Notes: generated by a model not told the origin, from the letters alone. DNA of 14,799 bases from an uncultured bacterium (GCA_905214345.1 CAJMLV010000055.1:1-14799); one strand, 5' to 3'; positions 1 through 7,692 are shown, numbered from the stretch's first letter. Made by a program: numbers and translations.

Positions 1-9
1 CGCCCGGTT

Positions 10-32
10 CCAACAGTCCAGTGGACTGTTGG
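10..32. repeat. Near-perfect 11-bp palindrome
   Basis: The arms CCAACAGTCCA (10-20) and TGGACTGTTGG (22-32) are exact reverse complements separated by one base. No T-tract follows, so a simple terminator is less likely than a REP-like dispersed palindrome, although the upstream gene is outside the window. A hairpin at 73-86 lies close by and may belong to the same element. Repeat status cannot be shown from a single copy. Confidence 0.5.
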
Positions 33-272
33 AAAGTGCGCGGGTCCCTCCGCAGTCTGATTAGTTGGCAAGGGGGCTGCTGCCCCGGATTGCTGCACCA
101 AAAGACGCCTGTGGATAATGCGGCGGGAAAACTGGATTTTACCGGTACAGCGGATTCCCTTGAGATGGATTCCACGTCCGGCAGTGCCAAAGCTGTACAT
201 TGGATCTGAAGACTGCCTTGGGGACTATTTCTATCAGCAATCCATAAAGTCTGGAATGCGAAAAACGTGCAG

Positions 273-305
273 AAAAAAGGCCTTACACACTGTGTAAGGC
301 CTTTT
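273..305 (-). terminator. Intrinsic terminator of the lipoprotein gene
   Basis: AAAAGGCCTTACACA (275-289) and TGTGTAAGGCCTTTT (291-305) are perfect 15-bp complements around a single base; in practice the loop would open by a few pairs. Read on the minus strand the stem is followed by a run of six T (bases 278-273), 15 bases past the lipoprotein stop codon. The plus-strand side also ends in four T, so it may work in both directions. Confidence 0.9.
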
Positions 306-319
306 GGTGTTTATCTGAG

Positions 320-1546
320 TCAGTAGCTTTCGGAAAATTCCTCACAAGCCGTGAGGCTCTCTATCGCGGTGAAACTGTCTTTGGAAACAAGGATATATCG
401 GGTGTTCAGCGAAGCCTGCAAACTGTCGTCTGCGGCTATGCGGACAAACAGTTTATCCTGAAACTGCCCCAGCACGGTCAGGGAATATTCCCGGGAGAGA
501 GGGACCGGAACCACGGTCCCATCGGCAAAATTCAGCTGATGCAGGCGGTTTGTGCCCTCTGTTCCGTTTTCCGGGGCGGTGAACCAGAGTGCATCATCGT
601 CGGCGTACTGGACCACGGTCACCGAAAGGATAAACCGGTCATCCCGGGCCAGTTCGTGCAGCTGTCCGTCCCCGGAAAAGGCGCAGAGCCGGTGGTCGGC
701 GGTGATGCAGTATACCGTGTCTGCCAGGGCGGATTCCAGTGCGTCACCCTGCTGCCACTCGTACAGTGGGGTGGTGCTGCCGTTTCGGGGATCTGCCAGC
801 AGCAGTGTGTGGGTCTGGTCGGCAAGCTGTTCTGCGGTATCCACTTCCTGGGTGTTGCGCCGGATTTCCTTGAGTACGAGAAAATGATCCCGGCAGCCGG
901 TCAGGAACGAGTAGGTGCCACCGGTGATGGAGTTGCTCCGCAACGTTGTACAGCTGCCGTCCTCCAGGCTGATGCGCAGCAGGTTCTGACTTCCGTCCTG
1001 TTCGGTGGAGATGGACGTGGACAGAAGGTATACGGCATCCTGGTCTATGCAAAAACCGTCGCCGGGAGTCTCGTTGGCGGCAAACTCATAAAGGACCCGG
1101 CGGTTGCTGCCGTCCGGGTTTGCCGTTTCGATGCGGGCGGGGCTGTTCAGGTAGCAGAATACCAGCTGCTCCCCGTTGGTCAGGATTCTGGGGATGTTGC
1201 CTTTGTCGCCGAACCAGGCGGGACAGTTCTCGTCGTGATGCTCGCAGTTGGGCTGGGCACACACCGGTACCGCTTGCAGCGACCCGTAATCATAAAAGAC
1301 CAGGCAGCCAGTCCAGTCATCGTAGGTATGGATGGCATAAAACCCGTCTGCGGTTTGTGCCCCGGCGGAGCGAGAAAAAAGCAGGTCGTTCTCCGGAGGT
1401 GTATCCGTCATTTCTTCCGGCTGGGGTGTCTGCACAGCCGGTGTGGGTTCCTGCACCGGGGGCGGGGAAGGCTGAGCGGTGCTGTCGGCGGTACAACCGG
1501 CCAGCAGGGATGCGACGAACAGGGCTGCCGCAAAACGGTATTTCAT
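320..1546 (-). CDS. Secreted lipoprotein, probable beta-propeller-like, with Cys/His motif
   Basis: 408 residues. The start is the ATG at 1546, preceded at 7 bases by AAAGGAG. An in-frame ATG further upstream (1669) would bury the signal peptide and lies upstream of the predicted promoter. Residues 1-17 are a signal peptide ending in the lipobox LLAGC, so Cys18 should be lipidated and the protein held on the outer face of the membrane. Residues 22-50 are a Pro/Thr/Gln-rich linker. The rest is a series of short beta-rich repeats (LLRISLEDGS, LLLADPRNGS, LHQLNFADGT) that look like propeller blades. A cluster C96-x4-C101-x-H103-H104-x3-C108 is the most distinctive feature. I have the impression of similar 'C..PNC.H....C.A' motifs in many clostridial lipoproteins of unknown function. 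Single-gene unit with its own promoter and terminator. Substrate or partner unknown; propeller fold is inference. Confidence 0.85.
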   Translation of the reverse strand: MKYRFAAALFVASLLAGCTADSTAQPSPPPVQEPTPAVQTPQPEEMTDTPPENDLLFSRSAGAQTADGFYAIHTYDDWTGCLVFYDYGSLQAVPVCAQPNCEHHDENCPAWFGDKGNIPRILTNGEQLVFCYLNSPARIETANPDGSNRRVLYEFAANETPGDGFCIDQDAVYLLSTSISTEQDGSQNLLRISLEDGSCTTLRSNSITGGTYSFLTGCRDHFLVLKEIRRNTQEVDTAEQLADQTHTLLLADPRNGSTTPLYEWQQGDALESALADTVYCITADHRLCAFSGDGQLHELARDDRFILSVTVVQYADDDALWFTAPENGTEGTNRLHQLNFADGTVVPVPLSREYSLTVLGQFQDKLFVRIAADDSLQASLNTRYILVSKDSFTAIESLTACEEFSESY

Positions 1547-1583
1547 GGTTGTGCTCCTTTCTCTTGGAATTCCTCTTAACTTA

Positions 1584-1612
1584 GGTATAGCAACCGGAAC
1601 CGGTTCTGTCAA
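1584..1612 (-). promoter_or_regulatory. Sigma-A promoter of the lipoprotein gene, palindromic spacer
   Basis: On the minus strand TTGACA (1612-1607), a 17-base spacer and TATACC (1589-1584) form a near-consensus promoter. A TG one base upstream of the -10 box makes it an extended -10. The spacer contains the perfect palindrome GAACCGGTTC directly after the -35 box, a possible operator. The predicted transcript starts about 30 bases before the ATG. Confidence 0.75.
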
Positions 1613-1696
1613 TAAAATACAGAAGCGCACTGCCCGCATAGTCCCTGCGTAAAAGCAGAATGCGGACACTTTTGGGTGGTGGAAAGTCTGACGCTA

Positions 1697-1705
1697 TGCT
1701 ATAAT
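1697..1705 (+). promoter_or_regulatory. Extended -10 promoter of the oxidoreductase gene
   Basis: TGCTATAAT is a perfect extended -10 element. No good -35 hexamer sits 16-18 bases upstream, where the sequence is G-rich (around 1677-1682). An extended -10 can work without one, or an activator may be needed. The leader before the start codon is about 55 bases and carries the GGAGG ribosome binding site at 1756-1760. Confidence 0.65.
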
Positions 1706-1767
1706 GGCAGCACAGAACCGTACGGAAAGCGCGGCGCTGCCGCAGCCGGTATTTTGGAGGTGCAATC

Positions 1768-2736
1768 ATGAAAATCGGAATCATGGGGGCCGGCGGCATT
1801 GCCGGTGTGATGGCCAACACCGTCAAGGCCATGGAAACGGCGGAATGTTACGCGGTGGCTTCCAGAAACCTGGAAAAGGCCCGGCAGTTTGCCGAGGATT
1901 TTTCCTGCCAAAAGGCGTATGGGTCCTATGAAGAGCTGGTGCAGGACCCGGAGGTAGAACTCATCTATATCGCCACACCGCACTCTGAGCATTACGCCAA
2001 TGCCAAACTGTGCATCAGCCACGGCAAGGCGGTCCTGTGCGAGAAATCCTTCACTGCCAATGAGGAGCAGGCCCGGGAACTGTTCCGTCTGGCAAAAGAG
2101 AAGGGAGTGCTGATCACCGAAGCTATCTGGACCCGCTACATGCCTTTTTTGAAGGTGATGAAAGAGGTGCTGGCCAGCGGCGTCATCGGCCGCCCCACTC
2201 TGCTCACCGCCAACCTGGGATATCCGATCTCTCAGGTAAAACGGATCCAGGACCCCAACCTGGCGGGCGGCGCTCTGCTGGACGTGGGGGTGTATACCCT
2301 GCATTTTGCCTGTATGATGCTGGGTAACCGGGTGGAAGACATCTCCTCCACCTGCACCTACACCGCCACCGGCGTGGACGAACAGGACAGCATCACCCTG
2401 AAATTCAAGGACGGCGCCCTGGCGGTGCTGAACAGTTCGGTGCTTTCGGTCAGTGACCGCAAAGGCATCATCCAGGGTACCGAGGGCTTCCTATGTGTGG
2501 AGAACATCAACAATTTTGAACGCCTGACCGTCTACGACAGAGAGTACCGCAAGGTGGCCGAGTATGAGCGCCCGCCCCAGATTTCCGGCTATGAGTACGA
2601 GGTGGAAGCCTGCCGCCGTGCCCTGGAAAAAGGAGCGGTGGAATGTGAGGAAATTCCTCATGAGGATACACTGTACGTGATGAACCTGATGGATACCCTG
2701 CGGCGGCAGTGGGGCATCCGCTATCCGTTTGAATAA
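1768..2736 (+). CDS. Gfo/Idh/MocA-family NAD(P)-dependent oxidoreductase
   Basis: 322 residues, the normal family length. Start ATG has GGAGG 7 bases upstream. The N-terminal Rossmann fold begins with the nucleotide-binding motif GIMGAGGIA (residues 4-12). The family motif EKP appears as EKS (92-94), with K93 the expected catalytic lysine. The C-terminal substrate domain contains GGALLDVGVYTLH (167-179); D172 and H179 match the conserved catalytic-site positions. The segment ITEAIWTRYMP (116-126) is typical of the branch related to dimeric dihydrodiol dehydrogenases and sugar/inositol dehydrogenases. It should catalyse reversible oxidation of a hydroxyl on a sugar or polyol in the cytoplasm; the substrate cannot be told. 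It is transcribed alone, divergent from the lipoprotein gene, and ends at a terminator, so no pathway context helps. Confidence 0.92.
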   Translation: MKIGIMGAGGIAGVMANTVKAMETAECYAVASRNLEKARQFAEDFSCQKAYGSYEELVQDPEVELIYIATPHSEHYANAKLCISHGKAVLCEKSFTANEEQARELFRLAKEKGVLITEAIWTRYMPFLKVMKEVLASGVIGRPTLLTANLGYPISQVKRIQDPNLAGGALLDVGVYTLHFACMMLGNRVEDISSTCTYTATGVDEQDSITLKFKDGALAVLNSSVLSVSDRKGIIQGTEGFLCVENINNFERLTVYDREYRKVAEYERPPQISGYEYEVEACRRALEKGAVECEEIPHEDTLYVMNLMDTLRRQWGIRYPFE

Positions 2737-2761
2737 ATCACCCGGCCGCCATAGAACAAAC

Positions 2762-2792
2762 AAGCGCCCTGCCGTTTTTGGCGGGGCGCTTT
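2762..2792 (-). terminator. Intrinsic terminator between convergent genes
   Basis: AAGCGCCCTGCC (2762-2773) pairs with GGCGGGGCGCTT (2780-2791) around a six-base GTTTTT loop, with one G-T wobble. Read on the minus strand the stem is followed by TTGTTTGTT, which best suits the ABC operon ending at 2820. On the plus strand only three T follow, so for the oxidoreductase gene it would be weaker. Confidence 0.8.
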
Positions 2793-2819
2793 GCGTTGCA
2801 GAGAAGCCGGGGCGGAATA

Positions 2820-5057
2820 TTACATCAGGCTGTCGTCTTTCAGGATTTCTGACAGATCGGCGGAAAGAATCTTCCGGGCTCCCAGGGCATAGGCCAGGGC
2901 GACGGTCCCCACGATGAGCAGGGCAAACAAAACCACCGGAAGAACCGGCGCTTCGGCCAGAAACACTGCGGCATCCAGATAACTGGCCCGCAGCATAAAT
3001 GCCACCAGCAGTCCGGTCAGGGGCAGGGTGATGACCAGAGGCCGCAGCGCCAGCACGGCACCCTCGATCCAGAACAGGCTGCGCAGTTCCCGAGGTGTCA
3101 TGCCCAGGGCCAGATACCGGGCGAATTCCCGGCGGCGCTGCCGCACAAATCCCAGCGCATTCAAAAAGACGTTGGCGAGCCCAATAGCGGCCAGCAGCAG
3201 GCAGAACGCGCCCAGAATCATCTCGGCGCCCCGGATCATCCGGTCATTTACTGCCTGTTCGCCCGGTCTGTTTTCGATGGTATAGGTGTATCCTTCCCGG
3301 TCCAGAAGGGCGGCGGCATCCTCTTGCAGGGCTTCACATTCCGCCGCGGTGATGCCGTCCTGTCCCAGCAGGCGGACAAAAAGTTCCGCTCCTTCGGTGC
3401 CGGCAGGCAGAATCCCGGCGCCGCTCCACTTTTCCCACAGGCTTTGGGGCCAGAACATGACCAGTGTGTACTGGTCATACTCTTCCCGCAGAACAGGCGC
3501 AGTATCTGTCAGGGCCAACAGGGGCAGGTCACCAAGGGCGGCACCGGTCTTGTCTGCCAACGGGAGCGAAGCGGTATTTTCCGCCACAAAAGGAAGGTAT
3601 TGCCGGGCACGGAAATGGCTGTGCAGGCTGTCCCAGACCCGGTTGAGAAGAACGGCACCGTCCAGAGACGACACAGCTCCGATGTCCTCGCAATAACGCA
3701 GAAACGAATTGTCATCCATCACCACAATGGGAGCGCCGACCAGCCATCCATCCCCATAGGAACGGGCTTCTTCCCCTGCCGCGGCGGCAAAACCGCCCAG
3801 GGCCTGCAGTTCGTTGCTCTGCATTTCGGGGGAGAGGGTCACAAAGGTCTGCCGCTTTTCGTAGACCACACAATCCTCTGCCCCGGGCAGGGCGGCCAGT
3901 GCATCGGTGAGGGAAAAATCGGAAAGTCCGGTATCCTGAACTTCTGCCATTACGTCCCAGGCATCCCGGTAGCGTTCAAAGTAGGTCATGCGGGTGCTGA
4001 TGTCCGACAGGGTGAAAAAGCAGAGCATGGCAGTGAAGGTCATAAAGGAAAGCAGCAGCGATACATTGGCAATGCGCAGCGATTTTTTCTGGGCTTTCAA
4101 GGCATTGCCGGCCAGCTCGCCCCGGATGCCGAAACAGCGGGACAGCAGGGGCGAAGAGCGGCGGTGTTTCCATTGCCAGGCGGATTCCCGGCGGTCGTCG
4201 CCGTGCAGGGCTTCCAGCGGGGTGATGCGGCTGAGCCGGCGGGACGGCAGCCATGCGGAGAAAAATACCGTACACAGAGCGGAAAGCAATGCGGCCAGCA
4301 CTACCAGCGGATGCAGCCGGAACACCGCGGGCTGGCGGCCGGGCAGGTCGGCGGCCACCCGGTTGACCGCCGCCAGAACGCCGCCGCAGGAGGCAAACCC
4401 CAACACGGTGCCCAACACAAGGGGGAGCAACGCAACAGAAAAGGCTTCTTCCAGCAGGCAGCGGCGCAGCTGCCTGGGGGTGGCGCCGACACTGGCCAGG
4501 ATGCCCAGCTGATGGCCCCGGGCCTGCATGGTGATCTCAAAGGCGTTGTGCAGCAACAGGATCAGAGCCAGGGCTGCGGCGGCCCATACCGCCAGCAGAA
4601 AAGGCAGCAGCAGAGGCGGCGAAGAGTCCCGGGGATCAGTGATGAGATACCGGGACAACAAGGTCTCATGGACCTGGATCTGCTCCTCCGCCAGGCCAAG
4701 TGCGGCCCGGATCTTCTCCGTTTCTCCGTATATGGCGCTTTTATCCCCAAAGGTCAGTTCGACCACCGTTTCCTCCGGTCCGGATAATTCTTCGCTGACC
4801 GTGACGGTATCCACATGGGCAAACTGTTCCAGAAGTTCCGGCGCTTCCTCCAGGGCGGCATCGGTGCGGGGCATGGTCAGACGGACGTGCCAGCTGCCCT
4901 CTTCCCGCAGAATGCGGTCCACATCATAGGCCCAGGCATTATAGAAAAGACCGCAGAGCAGGGCGAGAAGGAAGGCGGCTGCCAGGGCTGCCGCGGCCAT
5001 GGTGCGGGCGGCGGTGGGATTGTGGGACAGATAACTGCGGGAAAAATCTTTCCACAT
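2820..5057 (-). CDS. ABC transporter permease, FtsX/MacB-like, 8 TM
   Basis: 745 residues from the ATG at 5057, preceded at 8 bases by GGGGG. A GTG at 5066 overlapping the ATPase stop codon (GTGA) would give 748 residues but has no ribosome binding site. Eight membrane segments lie near residues 18-42, 147-170, 202-232, 250-270, 328-350, 610-635, 663-690 and 703-725. TM1 is followed by a ~100-residue outside domain, then FtsX domain 1 (TM2-4, with LGILASVGATPRQLRR at the cytoplasmic coupling loop, 184-199). TM5 precedes a large ~255-residue outside domain, then FtsX domain 2 (TM6-8, with YLALGMTPRELRS at 648-660). Known relatives move lipids, peptides or drugs out of the membrane or work as mechanical transducers, rather than importing solutes. 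It works with the ATPase encoded immediately upstream and is probably controlled by the two-component genes in the same operon. Substrate unknown; envelope stress or peptide defence is inference. Confidence 0.9.
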   Translation of the reverse strand: MWKDFSRSYLSHNPTAARTMAAAALAAAFLLALLCGLFYNAWAYDVDRILREEGSWHVRLTMPRTDAALEEAPELLEQFAHVDTVTVSEELSGPEETVVELTFGDKSAIYGETEKIRAALGLAEEQIQVHETLLSRYLITDPRDSSPPLLLPFLLAVWAAAALALILLLHNAFEITMQARGHQLGILASVGATPRQLRRCLLEEAFSVALLPLVLGTVLGFASCGGVLAAVNRVAADLPGRQPAVFRLHPLVVLAALLSALCTVFFSAWLPSRRLSRITPLEALHGDDRRESAWQWKHRRSSPLLSRCFGIRGELAGNALKAQKKSLRIANVSLLLSFMTFTAMLCFFTLSDISTRMTYFERYRDAWDVMAEVQDTGLSDFSLTDALAALPGAEDCVVYEKRQTFVTLSPEMQSNELQALGGFAAAAGEEARSYGDGWLVGAPIVVMDDNSFLRYCEDIGAVSSLDGAVLLNRVWDSLHSHFRARQYLPFVAENTASLPLADKTGAALGDLPLLALTDTAPVLREEYDQYTLVMFWPQSLWEKWSGAGILPAGTEGAELFVRLLGQDGITAAECEALQEDAAALLDREGYTYTIENRPGEQAVNDRMIRGAEMILGAFCLLLAAIGLANVFLNALGFVRQRRREFARYLALGMTPRELRSLFWIEGAVLALRPLVITLPLTGLLVAFMLRASYLDAAVFLAEAPVLPVVLFALLIVGTVALAYALGARKILSADLSEILKDDSLM

Positions 5058-5062
5058 CACAT

Positions 5063-5743
5063 TCACCCCCGTCTGTGGTCGCTGACGATGCGGCCGTCAC
5101 TGAGGGTGATGACCCGGTCTGCCTGGGCAGCCAGGGCTTCGTCATGGGTCACCAGCAGGATGGTCTGCCCCAGATTGCGGTGGCAGAGCCGCAGCAGGTC
5201 CAGAATCTCCCCACTGTTTTTCCGGTCCAGGTTGCCGGTGGGCTCGTCTGCCAGCAGCAGAGCAGGGCGGTAACACAAGGCCCGGGCGATGGCTACCCGC
5301 TGCTGCTGCCCGCCCGACAACTGCCCGGGCATGGCTTTCAGCTTGTCCTGCAGGCCCAGCGTCCGCACCAGCTGCCCCAGTGATTCGGGGTCCGGGGTCC
5401 GCTTGTCCAGCAGCAGGGGCAGGGCAATGTTCTTTTCGACCGTCAGGGTGGGGATCAGATTGAAAAACTGATAGATCAGCCCCACCTTGCGGCGGCGGAA
5501 CAGAGCGGCCCGGGTGGGGTCCAGTTTGCCCACATCCACTCCATCAATTTCCACGGTACCGGCGGTGGGCTTATCCACCCCGGCCATAAGATGGAGCAGG
5601 GTGGATTTGCCGGACCCGGAAGCCCCCGCCACCGCCACAAATTCCCCGCGGGATACAGTCAGATCGATGCCGTTCAGGGCACATACGGCGGTGTCGCCGG
5701 TGCCGTAAATCTTTTTCAGGTCGGTGCATTGCAGCAATTCCAT
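5063..5743 (-). CDS. ABC transporter ATP-binding protein (MacB/LolD/BceA class)
   Basis: 226 residues, the typical length. The ATG at 5743 has AAGGAGG 7 bases upstream; an earlier in-frame ATG (5788) lacks one and would add an atypical tail. All ATPase motifs are intact: Walker A GASGSGKST (40-48), Q-loop Q92, signature LSGGQ (142-146), Walker B LLLADEP (162-168, catalytic E167), D-loop GNLD and the switch H200. The sequence ADEPTGNLD and the N-terminal ALNGIDL are typical of the class that pairs with FtsX-type permeases. It energises the permease encoded 5 bases downstream. The ribosome binding site lies inside a possible hairpin (5744-5791), which may link its translation to the upstream kinase gene. 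Confidence 0.95.
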   Translation of the reverse strand: MELLQCTDLKKIYGTGDTAVCALNGIDLTVSRGEFVAVAGASGSGKSTLLHLMAGVDKPTAGTVEIDGVDVGKLDPTRAALFRRRKVGLIYQFFNLIPTLTVEKNIALPLLLDKRTPDPESLGQLVRTLGLQDKLKAMPGQLSGGQQQRVAIARALCYRPALLLADEPTGNLDRKNSGEILDLLRLCHRNLGQTILLVTHDEALAAQADRVITLSDGRIVSDHRRG

Positions 5744-5791
5744 GGGATGTCCTCCTTTTGGGAATAGTTTACCAGCCGAAAATGACATCCC
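5744..5791 (-). promoter_or_regulatory. Inverted repeat that could mask the ATPase gene's RBS
   Basis: On the minus strand GGGATGTC (5791-5784) and GACATCCC (5751-5744) are perfect 8-bp complements 32 bases apart. The second arm lies between the AAGGAGG site and the ATG of the ATPase gene, so pairing would cover the region just downstream of the RBS. The first arm begins just after the kinase stop codon (5800). Ribosomes finishing the kinase could open it. Functional role is inference. Confidence 0.4.
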
Positions 5792-5799
5792 GGTGACAG

Positions 5800-6978
5800 C
5801 TACCGATAAAACCGCACCACAAACCGGCCGCCGCCTTCCGGGGCATTTTCGGCGGTAAGCAGCGCGTTTTGCCGCTCCAGCAATTCTTTGGCGATAGAAA
5901 GACCGATACCGGTGCTTTGGGGGCGGGCATTGGTCCCGCGGTAAAACCGTTCAAACAGATGGCCCAGGTCGGCGGAAGAAAAACCGTTTCCTTCATCCCG
6001 GATGCAGACTTCCGTATGCAGCGGGTTCCGGGTGTAAGTGCAGTACACGGTACTTCCTGCGGGGGCGTGCTCCACGCAGTTTTTCATCAGGTTCAAAAAG
6101 GCTTCGGTGGTCCAGTCGGGGTCGACCGGCAGGGAAACTGTATCCGCTTCAGCCACGTCGATGGCAACTCCGGCCTCTTCCGCCAGGGGCTGCAGATTGT
6201 CGGCGGCCATCATCAGCAGGGTGAACAGGTCGGAAGGTTCGAGGTGCAGGGGCAGGGTCCCCGCGTCCAGCCGGGCCAACAGCAGCAGAGATTCCTCCAG
6301 GTGGGTCAGGCGGTCCAGCTGGGGTTCCATGACCCGGCGGGTGGGGGCCCCGGCGTCCTGGGCCGCCAAAGACAGGGCCGTCAGCGGCGTTTTTAGCTGG
6401 TGGGCGATGTTGGCCAGGTTTTGGGCAAAGGCGTTGCGGGCATCCACCGCGGCCTCCCGGGTCAGGGTCAGTTCGGTGACCGTCTTTTCCAGCTCATCTG
6501 CCAGACGGGCATAGCTGCCCTCAGCAGCCGGTCCCCCGTTCAGCGGAGGACACGGTTTTCCGGTCCGGGCGGCTTCCAGCAGGGCCGACAGGGATTGGAG
6601 CTGCCGGTCGGTTCGGCGGTGCAGATATAGCACAGCACCTGCCAGCAGAGAAAGCCCCAGTGCCAGCCCGGCTGCCGCGGCAGCGTACAGTATTCCGGCG
6701 CCGGCGGCAAAATCGGCGGGGCGGTATCCCCGTTCCGCGAGAACACCCGGAACTTGAGAAAGGGTGAATCCGCCCTCCTTGGCCAGGGCATACACGGCGT
6801 CGGCGGTTTCCGGCGCCCGGGTTACCAGAGCGGTGCAGAAGCCATCCAGAAGAGCCAGCTGACGGCGCCCGTACAGGCAGGCAAGCATGCCGGCTGCGGC
6901 CGAAACAGCCAGCAGGCAGACGGCCAGGCCCCCCAGAAGAAAGGGGAGAACGCGCCGGAAAGAAAGAGACCGGTTCAT
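5800..6978 (-). CDS. Sensor histidine kinase
   Basis: 392 residues. TM1 (about 11-35) and TM2 (about 93-119) enclose an outside region of about 55 residues. A degenerate HAMP-like linker (about 124-175) follows, then the HisKA domain with NIAHQLKTPL (phospho-acceptor H193) and the HATPase domain: N box LMKNCVEHA (N300), G1 box DEGNGF (328-333), F box HLFERFYRG and G2 box STGIGLSIA. All catalytic boxes are intact. The ATG at 6978 overlaps the response regulator stop as ATGA and has GGAGG 7 bases upstream, so the two are translationally coupled. BceS-type kinases have almost no outside loop and sense through their transporter. Here the loop is longer, so direct sensing is possible, though its position in an operon with an FtsX-type transporter still suggests shared signalling. 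The signal is unknown. Confidence 0.93.
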   Translation of the reverse strand: MNRSLSFRRVLPFLLGGLAVCLLAVSAAAGMLACLYGRRQLALLDGFCTALVTRAPETADAVYALAKEGGFTLSQVPGVLAERGYRPADFAAGAGILYAAAAAGLALGLSLLAGAVLYLHRRTDRQLQSLSALLEAARTGKPCPPLNGGPAAEGSYARLADELEKTVTELTLTREAAVDARNAFAQNLANIAHQLKTPLTALSLAAQDAGAPTRRVMEPQLDRLTHLEESLLLLARLDAGTLPLHLEPSDLFTLLMMAADNLQPLAEEAGVAIDVAEADTVSLPVDPDWTTEAFLNLMKNCVEHAPAGSTVYCTYTRNPLHTEVCIRDEGNGFSSADLGHLFERFYRGTNARPQSTGIGLSIAKELLERQNALLTAENAPEGGGRFVVRFYR

Positions 6979-7649
6979 GGCATATCCTCCATTCGGTAAC
7001 CAAAACTGCGCACCGTCTTGATGCAGGCAGGGCGCCCCAGCTTTTCCCGCAGCCGTTTCATGGTCACTGTCAGGGTGTTGTCATTGACAAAATGTCCTTC
7101 CCGGTCCCACAGCGCGTCCAGCAGCTGCCGCCGGGTCATGGTGCGCCCCTTGTTTTGCAGCAGCAGGCAGAGCAGCTGGTATTCCAGGGCACCCAGCACC
7201 ACCGGTTCGCCCCGGCAGGTGACGGTCTGGCGGGATTCATCCAGAAAGATGCCGCCGCACTGCAGCAGGGAATGGTCGCTTTGGCCGCTGCGCCGCCAGA
7301 GGGCCAGCAGCCGGGAATAGAGGACTTCCCGGTCAAAAGGTTTGGTCACATAATCGTCGGCACCGCAGGCAAAACCCTTGAGGATGTCCGGGGTATCGCT
7401 GCGGACCGTCAGCAGTAAAATGGGCAGGGCGGGATACTGTGCCCGCAGTTCCCGGCATAAGGAGGCGCCGTCACCATCGGGCAGGTTCCAGTCCAGCACC
7501 GCGGCATCCGGCAGGGGGCCGTCCAGCTGGATTCGTGCTTCCTGTAGGTTGGAGCACCGGGCCACGGTACACCCCTTGCCTGCCAAAAAAGAGGCCAGGG
7601 CACCGGCGATGGCCGGGTCATCCTCCACGATCAGAATGTACTGTGCCAT
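6975..7649 (-). CDS. OmpR/PhoB-family response regulator
   Basis: 224 residues from the ATG at 7649, which has AAAGGA 7 bases upstream. An earlier in-frame ATG (7706) lies inside the preceding gene and has no RBS. The receiver domain (1-118) shows the acidic pair E9/D10/D11, phospho-acceptor D53 (VLDWNLP), T81 and K103 (VTKPFD). The winged-helix DNA-binding domain (about 127-220) contains RTMTRRQLLDALW and NTLTVTMKRLREKLG with the wing SFGYRM. It should be phosphorylated by the kinase encoded in the overlapping downstream gene and regulate this operon's ABC transporter. The 43-base gap from the Crp/Fnr gene shows no terminator or clear promoter, so read-through from that gene is possible. Confidence 0.94.
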   Translation of the reverse strand: MAQYILIVEDDPAIAGALASFLAGKGCTVARCSNLQEARIQLDGPLPDAAVLDWNLPDGDGASLCRELRAQYPALPILLLTVRSDTPDILKGFACGADDYVTKPFDREVLYSRLLALWRRSGQSDHSLLQCGGIFLDESRQTVTCRGEPVVLGALEYQLLCLLLQNKGRTMTRRQLLDALWDREGHFVNDNTLTVTMKRLREKLGRPACIKTVRSFGYRMEDMP

Positions 7650-7692
7650 ATTTCGTTCCTTTCCGGCTGTATGGATTTTCTTGCGGCTGCCT

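Larger units (their letters stand above)
1..319. other. Intergenic stretch without a convincing gene
   Basis: I see no credible gene here. An open frame of 62 codons from a GTG at base 21 starts inside a palindrome, has no ribosome binding site and matches no family I know. Visible structures are the palindrome at 10-32, a small G/C hairpin at 73-86 (GGGGC-TGCT-GCCCC) and the strong terminator at 273-305. The two hairpins close together suggest an intergenic repeat element or the remains of an upstream terminator, but only one copy is in view. Confidence 0.6.

Noticed and set aside
21..209. 62-codon plus-strand open frame starting with GTG
   Set aside because: It starts within a palindrome, has no ribosome binding site and shows no family-like sequence.
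539..1579. 346-codon plus-strand open frame opposite the lipoprotein gene
   Set aside because: It is the antisense of a gene with a clear signal peptide, RBS, promoter and terminator, and its translation has no recognisable domains.
1547..1669. Upstream ATG adding 41 residues to the lipoprotein
   Set aside because: The extension would lie in front of a textbook lipoprotein signal peptide and covers the predicted promoter; the ATG at 1546 has the RBS.
3324..4787. 487-codon plus-strand open frame opposite the permease gene
   Set aside because: GC-rich coding DNA often leaves long antisense frames open. The composition is Gln/Gly-rich without motifs, and the minus strand encodes an obvious FtsX-type permease.
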